A DNA stretch of 64,000 nt from Anthoceros angustus (taxonomy: Eukaryota > Streptophyta > Anthocerotopsida > Anthocerotales > Anthocerotaceae): positions 1,302,001-1,366,000 of the forward strand of contig MU008162.1 in assembly GCA_010909165.1 (NCBI GenBank), given 5' to 3'. The position numbers and the translations under genes were made by a program. The notes beneath the pieces are model-generated. The model ran no database searches. It worked only from the letters and a program-made list of their open reading frames with translations, and was not told the DNA's origin. Numbering within the stretch: the first letter of the stretch is position 1; every line of letters starts with the position of its first letter. Shown here piece after piece: positions 48,783 to 59,085 of the stretch.

Positions 48783-49609
48783 CATGGTGCTTTCATTTTG
48801 GTGTAGCAATTGTCAACAAGGGCTGTTTTTAAAGTCTGGTTTTTGCTACTGGTGGGTATCAACTATAAGACTTGTGTTTGAGTTAGTGGAGGCTAGCTAT
48901 TACATGTCTTGTGTGCGAAGTGTGAGTGTATATTTACAATCTGCGAGGTGGTAGTCAATTGCTTAAGCGTAAGAAAGGATGCCTCGAGCACCCTTTATAT
49001 TGGTACTGTATTCAGTGTTCAATGGCAATTCAACAAGAACAAGCCAAGAGCCTACATGCCTTCGCCCACTGTTCAGGCCATCAGGTCCCTCTCCTAGCAT
49101 TGGAGCCAACAAGCCCTTTTGCGTATCCATACTACAACATTATCGTCTGTGCACGAGTGTCCAGTTCCTGTGAATGAATGCCACTGCCGACCAGTTCTGT
49201 GGGATTGTGAAAGTAGTCCATACTGCTGTGAACAATGATAACCGGTTCTTTTTTTTAAGAAAAAATAGAATCAGATTATTAAGCTTGAAGGTACAGCGGC
49301 CCTTATTGCTTAAAGGGCAAAGCAGACAGCAAAGTAGTAAAATGAAACCTAGCCAATCTGGCTGGGAAGTGTCATGCCGTGTGACACTAATCTCTCCACT
49401 TGGATTTAGTGTTTGATTAACATTAATTAATAATACTAATTACTTACTTAAAATTGGTTTGCACCTATATGTGCGTATTAGATTTGTTTTTCTTAGTTGT
49501 CTATTGAGGAAGTGCTCACATGAATGCAAGTGCTTACCTTGTACGACAAAAGGGAGACTGCATCTGTGAGTACGCTGGAGCTGGACATCTCAACGTCTAG
49601 CACCAGTGG
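48783..49609. other. No gene recognised
   Basis: AT-rich sequence with short open frames of no recognisable family. Confidence 0.4.
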
Positions 49610-49741
49610 AACACACCCACCTACATCTCCTCTACGTGCCAGCACCGCATGAACTTCCAAAGGAATAGTTCCATCAACACACCCACCTACATCTCCTCTA
49701 CGTGCCAGCACCGCATGAACTTCCAAAGGAATAGTTCCATC
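49610..49741. repeat. 66-bp tandem duplication, identical units
   Basis: AACACACCCACCTACATCTC... at 49610-49675 is repeated at 49676-49741 without change, which suggests a recent event. Confidence 0.95.
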
Positions 49742-50899
49742 ATCGGTACTGCTACATCTTGATACACTGACCCTAGAATGTCCGTAGTACGAGTATGTGT
49801 ATGCCCTCCTACTTGAGTTACTAATGAGCATTTGCAGATCCGTCCCAGTGCATCTACATGCCCGTACCTGTCATAGGATTTTCAAAGACTTTGTAATGTC
49901 AAGAGCATTTTGAGTCTCCCTTGGTATGGCCCAGTAACAATACCCTCACCTTACATGTCCATGTATGTACATATGCATGTAGATCTCATTAAGTGAGACC
50001 AACCTTAAAGAACACGAAAATAACATTTTACATGAAAATATATATATGTATATAAACTAAATATATAAAGTATTATTCATGTAAAAATATCCCACCCCAC
50101 TCGGTGTGCCGTCGTTCCGGCGCAATTCGAGACTCCCTACCAAGAGCGAGTTCTAAGGCGCGGCGAGAGCTCTTGATGACGAAACAACAAAACCAGTGTA
50201 GCTCACTGAGCCTGGGGCCTGGCAAGGTGAGCCTCAGCCCTGGTCCAGGTTACCACATCTACGACAGCAGAAAAGGGAAATGCATTTTCTGGAAACCGAG
50301 GGAGCTCTTAGCCAAGCCTGGATTATTACCTTGCACAAGGGCGCAAACTTTGGTGTTGAGACGAGCTCTGGTTCGGGAAGTCTGCGGACAACTGGACAGA
50401 GTTGTCATCAACGCAGCTCTCTCTGTATGTGATTGCCACCTGTTGGAGCCCTGCGAAGTCGTCCAACTTGGTAGCACTTCCTTCATCAGCTGAACCACAA
50501 CGACCCCGGGTGGAGGAAGGTTGCAGGTGCCAGTGCTGTATACATTCTCCAGAGCAGGTGCAGGTTGCAGGTGCCAATGCTACTGTCTCCAGGTGCAGTC
50601 TAGCGTTGCTATTCTGCAGCATTTTGCCATGTCCTGAGCACAGCTTAACTGCTCGCTGTTCCGCTGCTTCGTGGGCACTGCCTTTCACCGTCCAGGTCAG
50701 TCCACCAATCCTGGCCTGGCCTGGCTGCTCTGAAGGCTGTGGGTTAGTGCGCGTAGTGGGGACGGGTTTGTGAGCCGCCTTGTCTTGTCGATGCACCTCC
50801 AAACTACCTACACGCCCGGTTGGTGTGGTCATACACAGTCCCTGGGCATTCTGCCATAGTCTGTTGTGAGACTCACCTTCTGACAGCGCTCCCTGAAGG
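49742..50899. other. Upstream region of the PPR gene
   Basis: The AT-rich part to about 50.09 kb gives way sharply to GC-richer sequence. An open frame at 50104-50493 is not recognised and could be 5' UTR or an upstream exon of the PPR gene. Confidence 0.35.
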
Positions 50900-53796
50900 A
50901 TGGCCACAATATGGCAACCAGACCCCTTGTGGACCCAAGAAATTGGTGTGAGTACATGGATTCTACGAGGAGCTCCCGCTCACCTCGTCTTGGGGTGTCA
51001 ACCGCTGGCAAACAAAGCCTCCAGGTGCAGCAGTGTAAGAAGCCCAGCACTTCCACTTCCGAGAAAGTGTGAGGGTAGGGAAGGGGTTTCCAGCGATAGC
51101 CTTTGCCAGGAGCAGGAGCGCTTGTGGCAACAATTTTTTCTGGACCCTACCATGTGGCGGGACAACAGACGGGATAAGAAGAGCTCCCGTTCGCCTGACT
51201 ACCGGCATAAGGGGTCCGGCGAGGTGCTGTGGTTAAACAACATGTTTAAGCCAGCTTGGGTTGATGAGCAGCTCATTTCTTTGAATATGCAGATGGGCCA
51301 TGGTGTCTCTCCTTCCAAGTTCAGCTCTCTGGATAAGCCTGAACCTGGTAGCCGTGGAGAGTTGGAAATGGGCGGCGTAACGGCTGGAACCGTGAGCTGG
51401 TTATGTCAGCAGGGGGAGCTTTCTGAGGCCGTTGGAGCCCTGGAATCTCTGGCGCAGACAGACTCAGTTGTTCCTCAGTCTCTGTTATACACTGTGCTAA
51501 AACTGTGTACAGCTAAGAAGGATTTGGTTGTGGGGCGACGAGTTCATAATCTCACTGCCAAACTTGGGTACGAGTCAAGTGCATACTTGGGGAATCATAT
51601 CTTGCGCATGTATGCATGTGGGGGTAGGCTGCAGGAGGCCTTGGATGTTTTCACCAGGGTGGGTAAACCAAATGTCTTCATGTGGGTTTCCATAATTTCT
51701 GCACATGCTAACCACGGGAAACCTAAGGAGGCCATACAACTCTACCATGAGATGCGTAGGTCAGGAGTGAAGGCAGATGCTCACGTCTTTGTAGCTGCCC
51801 TTCAAGCTTGTGCATTGCTGCCGACTTGGAATCTGGCAGAAAAGTGCACTGTGATGTGTGCAGAGTGGCATTCCTACTAACTTGTTTGTTGGCAACTGCC
51901 TGGTGGACATGTATGCAAAATGTGGTGAACTGAAAGATGCACGCCAGGTTTTTGACAGCATGGCACAAAGGATGTGGTGACATGGAATGCCCTGATTGCT
52001 GGGTATGCACAGCAAGGACTCGGCCAAGAGGCGCTTGTGTATGGACAAATGGAGCAGGAGGGCCTCATTTTGGCTGACTTTTTGCTTGCCTTCTGAAGGC
52101 CTGTGCAAGCACTGGTCTCTTACAGAAGGGCAGGCAGCTGCACTCACAGATTGTCAAAAGAGGACTGCTGGATGACGTAGTGGTGGGCAACTGCCTGGTG
52201 GACATGTATGCTAAATGTGGTGAACTGGAAGATGCACGCCAGGTTTTTGAAAGCTTGGTCACAAAGGATGTGGTGACATGGACGGCACTGATTGCTGGGT
52301 ACGCACAGCAAGGACTTGGCCAAGAGGCGCTTGTTCTGTATGGACAAATGGAGCAGGAGGGCCTCATTTTGGCTGACAATGTTACTTTTGCTTGCCTTCT
52401 GAAGGCCTGTGCAAGCACTGGTGCCTTACAGAAGGGCAGGCAGCTGCACTCACAGATTATCAAAAGAGGACTGCTGGATGACGTAGTGGTGGGCACCTGC
52501 CTGGTGGACATGTATGCAAAATGTGGTGAACTGGAAGATGCACGCCAGGTTTTTGACAGCATGAACACAAAGAATGTGGTGACATGGAATGCCCTGATTG
52601 CTGGGTATGCACAGCAAGGGCTCGGGCATGAGGCGCTTGTCATGTATGGACAAATGGAGCAGGAGGGGCTGATTTTAGCTGACCATGTTACTTTTGCTTG
52701 CCTTCTGAAGGCCTGTGCAAGCACTGGTGCCTTACAAAAGGGCAGGCAGTTGCACTCACAGATTGTTGAACGAGGACTGTCGCATCACATAGTGGTGGGC
52801 ACCTGCCTGGTGGACATGTATGCAAAATGTGGTGAATTGGAAGATGCACGTGAGGTTTTTGACAGCATGGCGACAAAGGATGTGGTGACATGGAATGCCC
52901 TCATATCTGGGTACGGTACTTGTGATAAAGGTCACAGGGCACTAGCTTGTTTTGAGGAGATGTTAGTTGCTGGTGTTCAGCCTAATGACGCGACTTTTAC
53001 TTGCCTTTTAGCAGCATGCAGTCATGAGGGGCTGGTCCACGATGGTCATAAGCACTTTGATTCCATGGCTGAACAGCATGGCATCAAACCTGCTATTGAG
53101 CATTACAACTGTATGATTGATCTTCTTGGGCGTGCTGGGCATTTAGATGAGGCAGAGAAGATGCTATTATCATGTGAGGGCCAAAGTAATGTTGTGGGAT
53201 TGACGACTTTGTTGAATGCCTGCAAAAGTCACGGGGATGTAGAGAGGGCGATGTGGTGTTTTCAAAGCATTGTTAGGCTGGTCCCCCAGGAGGCGCCCGC
53301 CTACGTGCTCATGGCCAATGCCTATGCAGATGCAGGTAGGTGGACCGATGTGGACAGGATCGAAACACAGAGAAGGGCAGCAGGAGCTAACAAGAATCCT
53401 GCAGTGGTTAGCATTGAGGTGAATAACGAGGTACACAGATTTCTGGTGGGAGAAAAGAGAAAGGATATTGCGCTTAAGGTAGAGAGCACAAATGCACGTT
53501 TGAAGTACGAAGGAGGCCACGTACCTCACACAAAGTTGGTACTGAAGCCTATGTGTGAGAAGGAAAAGGAAGATGTGCTTTGTGGGCATGCTGAGAAGCT
53601 AGCTCTAGCGTTTGGTCTATTGAACACTCCAAGTGGGACACCTCTGGTGATAACGAAGAATCTACGCATGTGCAGCGACTGCCACAGTTCCACGGAGATC
53701 ATGTCAAGGCTTGAACAGAGGGACATTGTTGTAAGGGATGGTTACCGTGTGCATCGATTCGCAGCTGGTTGTTGCAGTTGTAAGGGTCGACCTTGA
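50900..53796 (+). CDS. PPR protein with a DYW:KP-type (GRP-ending) deaminase domain; gene model uncertain
   Basis: PLS-class pentatricopeptide repeat protein expected to edit organellar RNA. Two open blocks, 50900-51850 and 52126-53796, join in phase 0 if 51851-52125 is a GTGATG...TTACAG intron. The result is 873 codons. If it is not spliced, the gene is a pseudogene, because 51850-52080 is frameshifted. Repeats run from about residue 150, with PLS triplets of 102 residues carrying CLVDMYAKCGELEDARQVF and VVTWNALIAGYAQQGLG. E1/E2 motifs follow (HYNCMIDLLGRAGHLDEAEK, YVLMANAYADAGRW). The deaminase has the catalytic CGHAEKLALAFGLL, zinc ligands CSDCH and HRF..GCCSC, and ends KGRP* instead of GDYW*. 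The usual PG box reads KNPAVVSIEV. These are, as recalled, marks of the DYW:KP class tied to U-to-C editing. The start at 50900 and organelle targeting are uncertain. Confidence 0.7.
51851..52125 (+). pseudogene. Decayed PLS triplet, possibly an intron
   Basis: DNA here aligns with the 306-bp triplets that follow but carries indels relative to them: minus 1 in AGCATGGCACAAAGG near 51965, minus 3 near 52037, and minus 7 after GGCTGAC near 52076. At least two further frame changes lie near 51840-51880. It starts with GTGATG and ends with CTGGTCTCTTACAG, which keeps the flanking frames in phase if spliced. Confidence 0.55.
51885..52911. repeat. Intragenic 306-bp repeats (PPR PLS triplets)
   Basis: Equivalent points (V-V-G-N/T-C) lie at 51885, 52180, 52486 and 52792. 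The last three are spaced exactly 306 bp, or 102 codons. The first interval is 295 bp because of deletions. Identity between intact units is very high at DNA level. Confidence 0.92.
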
Positions 53797-54131
53797 GAAT
53801 AGTGAAGAAGTAGCCAGTGCTTTTGTGCGAGAGATGCCCGCGGTTATGAATGCGTCTGAGCACTTGAACGTGTCCAATGGGTTGATGTCCCGTTTGCGGG
53901 TTTGCTAGCGTGTGTGAACTGTGAAGGACTTTTGTGCTTCCAAGAACACGAGGCCACCGGTGCGCCCAACGAGATTGGCTAGGTAGTACAGAAGCAAATA
54001 GCTAGGAAAGAAGCAAGTACCGGTATCCTAGACCATATAGAATGTCATGAATAGTGTTGCGGTTGTGTTGTTTGCATGAGACAATCGGTTGTTCGCAAGA
54101 CAGTTGACTTCATTAACCAGGTGCAGCTCGA
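53797..54131. other. Convergent 3' flanks of the PPR gene and the M3 peptidase
   Basis: No gene was recognised. It is likely 3' UTR sequence. Confidence 0.5.
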
Positions 54132-57100
54132 TCATATGATGCCTTTGCTCTTCAAAAAGGCTTCCTCAGAGGGTTCTCTACCCAAAAAATTCTTTATAAT
54201 CTGGGCAGCATCAATCTGTGCTCCAGGAGCTAGTACCTGGAATGGAACACGAACAGGATAATCAGTCCCTCGTCCTATATTGTGCAAATGCAGTTTTCTG
54301 ACGCCGAGCCTATTCATAAACGAGCAGGAATGAACCTTTTCTCTGTACTCCCGTCCGGCTGCGGTGCTAAGGACATTACCCTTGAATTTTGCGTCAAACA
54401 TGTCAGCAGAGAAAACCTGCAAAACGGATGCCCCGCAGTTAGGATCTGAAGGGTAGGATGCGCAGAACGTTATCAAGGTCATGATGTGTGCTGCCCTCAC
54501 CTCACTCCACAGGTACCCGTAATAGGCAGCATCATAACCACCAACCAAGTGACTGAAGGAAGCACTGAAGTTAGTTCCTTCTTCAAGTGGAATACCCTCC
54601 ATTACCTGCCACGTCATTTGGAGCCTCAGCGATAGCATATGAGGCCACCCATACTTGCGACAATCAAAACATGACATGATCCTCTAAAACTTCAGTGGAC
54701 ATACATCTACCTGTGGATGCAGTTCTCTAAGGATAGCTGTGGTGTCTGCCTGCTCAGAGGTATGAATGGCTTGGTCAAGGAGGCCTGTCCATGCAAGAAC
54801 GGAAATACCTCAAATCTCACAGATTTCAGACGTGTCACGCTGGAATAACGAAGCAGTTGTGCTCTACACTAGAATAGCATGAAAAGAGTCAGTTGCAGGC
54901 CAAGCATAAGAACACACCAAAAAGCAGTTGTCTCTTAGTTAATAGCCCAGCATGCGCTCTCTTCTTTGCCATCAAGGCATCACATATTGCATCTGGAACA
55001 GGTTGCTTGATATCCTGCAATAGGCAAGGGAGTTACAAGTCAAGATGTGAAAACACCCGTCACATGACTCTTTCTAAGTTACTCATCCAGTACGGCACAA
55101 AATGGCCAGAAAAGCGGTCGAGATGCATGCCTTGTAGAAGCCACTCATAAGCTTCAGCGAGTCCTTTTCCACGCACCTGGGAGCCAGAAACTTTAGACCC
55201 ATTCTAGAGAGGTTTTACAACAACATACTGACACAGCAGACAAAGCATTGTCACCAGTTTTCCAACATCTGGCTGGGAGCTTCAACAAAGTCGTCTTCAA
55301 CTCTAAGGCCAGAAAAGCGTGAAAATGAAGACCGGCTGCAGAGGTGATGCATCTGCAAACATGCTTACAATTAAGGTTGAAGCAATCCTTCCACAAGCAA
55401 GAGCTGTAGATCTGGTGGCTTACAAGGCCATGTGAAAACATGAGTCGCAAATCTCTAACACACGAGGAACATACCAGATGTCCGAACTCATGGAAGTAAG
55501 TCTCCACCTCAGAATGTCCGAGCAATGATGGTTTCCCTTTGCTTGGTTTAGGAAAGTTTGCAAGCATGGCACCTACTGGCAACTGCAGAAAGTACAGACA
55601 ACGTAAAGGACAGCAGATTGTAAACTGCAGCTTTCCCAACCTCACACAATCAGAGAAAGTAGCACAGAGGTAAAGATGCCTGACATACCATTCGCTCCCC
55701 ACTTTCCTGCACACAACCAGGTTGCAATGAACAGACACAGGCATGGCCATACTTCCCCTCACTGTTCAGATGGAGGCAACATGTCAGTGCTTCTGAATAG
55801 ACACACTTGACGATGGTTATTCATTCAAATGACAAGCCAAACCTACCGAGGATAGAGGTCAAGGTAGAAATATCCCATTAGCTCCCCCGTACCAGAATCA
55901 GAAACAGAGAACAACCGGACTTCTGGATGCCAAACCTTTGGATGACTCATTACTGAGAATCTCAAGCCTGCAAAGCCCATGGTACACTACTTTCAATCTA
56001 ACAGCAAGAACTCTTTGTCGTAGTGAAAACGAAGTGACGTCATCATGCCAAAATATCAAGAGGACATTCATACCAAGAAGGTCTTGGTATATTTTCAAAA
56101 GGCCGTGAGTCACAACTTCCATGGGAAAGTACTCCTTGACTTTCTCATAGTCCACCTGAAACTCGATCTCTTCAGCTCTACGCATATAATATCGCAGATC
56201 TGCCATTCCAAAGCTGTCATGACCTTCCTCTTCTTTCTGCACAGAGTGACTGCTCGTTTGAGACCATCTAACACTGTAAAAAAATTGGTCTACTTGCCTT
56301 CAACAACATAGAAGATGCTTCTTCACGGTGTTGGGTGAGAACCTTCAGTGCTTTGAGTACTTGCAGCTCCTTGTTGGCCAGGATTGAGATCCTACTTGAA
56401 ACACTTTCCAAAAACTCTTTCACCTGTTCAGCATTAGACCATAAATGTATATATGAGGACATTGCAAACTTCTGATAAGAGTGCAATATACTGCCAAGCA
56501 CTGCCAGTCACAGCTCACACTCAGATACAAAAGAGTAGCCTGTGCCAGATGCAGCACGTCTTTCCAATGCATCACCTTTTCTGGTGTCTTTGCCATTCGG
56601 ATTGCTATGGAATATTCTGCATGATTATTGTAACCCAACAATTTGGCCATCTCATGTCTCATCTCGACCTGCATCACCATTGAGGTCAGTACAACGCGAG
56701 TCATCTAGTAAAGCATGAGTATCATGCATAAGGAGAACAACCTAGGCCAACCAGATATTGCAGGACAGGCCTGGAAAGTGCTTACCACTCTTTCTAGAAT
56801 TGGTAGATTTTCTTTCAAACATCTCCGATCGAAAGCACAGGACACTTCTCTCCTTGTGGCACTCACCTGTTGCAGTACACAGGGACATTAAAACAGGGAA
56901 AGCATGTAGGGCAGAGTGAGATTCTTGAGGGAACGCAGCGATATTCCTAAAATGCCTGGTTGTAACATAAACAAATCAAAGAGATGACCTTGCATTGCTC
57001 CATGATGGGAAAGTAATGAGGATACTTCAAGCTGACTTCCAGCTTCCCATCTTTCGTTCGATTGAGCTCCTAAACAAAGAGGCAACGAGGCCCATAAGGT

Positions 57101-58645
57101 TTACAACAGAAGAAATAGAGATCTTATTGCTCAAGAGATGCAAAATGCAACTGGAAACTGTGAGGCTTGCAGACCTTGATGAAATCAGCAGGCATTCCTG
57201 CCAGCTTATCTTCGGCAAAGAGAAGCACCGTGTTGTCTTCATTGAGATTTTGCTGAAAGCGAATACAGCTTTCTCCAATACTCGTCTTCAGCTGTTCTAC
57301 CCTTTCTCTGGTTTCCTTGCTTAGACTCAGACCGAGTCTCTCGTAGTCTCTAACCTTAACAGGCAACGATATATCTTAACATACACACTTGAGAACTCAT
57401 ATCTTTGGATGAAATTAGCATTTTGGGGGGTCAACCCCAAATAAAGAGGGATATCTGGCTCCGAATACTGACCAGGCGATCAACAAAGCGCTGAGCTTCC
57501 GGCATCAGCTTGATCTTCTTCTGAGAGAACGCCTTAACCACACGATAGACATCCTCACGCATACTGCAGCAACCCAACAAGGATGGACTTCAGTAGTATT
57601 CCCAACTCAGCACTTAACTCATTGTTCTTGCTACTTTTCACATAATTGGGGCACAACCTGCACTTCACATTGTAGGCATCGATCTTCTTCTCTGCCTCTG
57701 AGCTGGCATCTCGAACATCCTTCAAGACAGCAACTAGTCCAGGAAATACACAGCCTTGAATCTGGGCAAACTCTTCATTTTCCAGGTTCGCCAAAGGAGC
57801 GATCACATTTGCATATGATACCTGCATGAAGAGTAAGCACCCCACCCTCCTTTCAACTGTCACGCCTGAAAAACTCAAACAATCTTAAATCCAAACCGGC
57901 AACAACAATCATACCTGATCAAGTGGCACAGCTGCAACAGCGTCATGGACTCTCTGTGATCGTGCAATCACCTCATCAGCCTGATCCCAGATCTCTTCTG
58001 GACTCAGATTGATTGGGAAGACAATGCCAGGCGGTACACCTGCAAGGCCACAACGGTAACCTGAAAAGAAAGTTCCGCTCATGTAATCATAACTTCAGTG
58101 TTGACATACTTAGATAGCCACCCTGCGGTGCAAACACCCAGTTTCCTCATCTGAAGGGCGCAGACAATCTTCACACTTCACTCACGAGCAAGGCAGACAC
58201 GAGACAGTTCACAAGATGCAGATTGCTGCAGCCTAGGACTTCCAGCCCAATCCTGGAAGAAGAGTGGGACACCCTCAAATTACAAACGTGTCCACTAACA
58301 GATTCACTCACCTTCATCCTACATTAACAGGCCGGTTCCGGTAACACACACGAGAGACAAGACAGTCCATGGCATTTTGGCCAGCGCAGCTCCAAAAAGC
58401 AGCATGCAATTATTCTCTACAGAATACAATCCGAAAACTCAACCACCGAACACAGTGGAGCTCCCACCACTGGCTCAGACCTTGTCCACTGAAGTGTGCA
58501 AGCAGCCAACGGGATGCTCACCTCGGTCTCCCCTGCGCAGGAAGTCGATGAGAAGCTTGGCAGCAACAGCAAATCCTGCTGCAGCTCCCAGCAGTGCCAG
58601 CAGCGTCCGCTGCCGAAGGCTCTCCTCCTGCTGCTTCTTGTTCAT
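54132..58645 (-). CDS. M3-family zinc oligopeptidase (thimet oligopeptidase-like)
   Basis: Metallopeptidase that cleaves short peptides. Twenty exons give 711 codons: 58645-58522, 58039-57915, 57821-57658, 57563-57473, 57354-57175, 57069-56989, 56866-56786, 56668-56576, 56423-56298, 56236-56074, 55967-55847, 55761-55689, 55582-55475, 55352-55255, 55176-55131, 55014-54918, 54784-54711, 54605-54501, 54416-54336, 54236-54132. An N-terminal hydrophobic helix ([20 protein letters not shown]) suggests membrane anchoring, as in the plant homologue At1g67690. Other blocks are [40 protein letters not shown] and the zinc motif [14 protein letters not shown]. The second part has [19 protein letters not shown] and ends [16 protein letters not shown]. 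Two introns appear to start with GC (after 56298 and after 55131). All phases close. Confidence 0.92.
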
Positions 58646-59085
58646 GATGCCTACTCTACTATGTCTCCTTACTGTGTCTTCTTCCCGCGCTGTTGTATTG
58701 CGTCATCAGGCGGGCCACACTTCTGATTGCCTGCTTCTCAGGCACAGCAAGATATGTCGTCGCTGCCGCCGCCACATCGATACCGGTCTGCCTGTTTTCT
58801 GCAGATTGCAAGGTGTCTTAACAGACGCCGAGATTCACAGGCATCACATTCCCGGAAGGGCGATGGAATTCATCAGATTTGGCACATACGAGTTTGGTTG
58901 GATTGCGGAGCGACAGGAAGGCGAATCTGGAGTTCGGATCGGTAGGAGCATAGTCTTCGCTCGCCGATGCGAGCCTGATCCAAGTGAGTGTTCTTGGCAG
59001 CAGAGCGTTATTCGCAACAATTTTAATTCGATTTGTTCACCCAAAATGATGATTTCATCGTTGGATGCTTCCTTCCTCTTCAGGG
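58646..59085. other. Spacer between the M3 peptidase and the lycopene-cyclase-like gene
   Basis: Promoter and 5' UTR of the M3 peptidase and 3' UTR of the upstream minus-strand gene. No further gene was seen. Confidence 0.5.

Noticed and set aside
50104-50493. Separate protein-coding gene upstream of the PPR gene
   Set aside because: No family resemblance and no splice logic. It is kept only as a possible 5' UTR or upstream exon.
53400-53796. GRP ending caused by a frameshift of a normal DYW end
   Set aside because: The zinc-binding CSC motif directly before the tail is intact, and the stop follows at the canonical distance, so the tail looks genuine.
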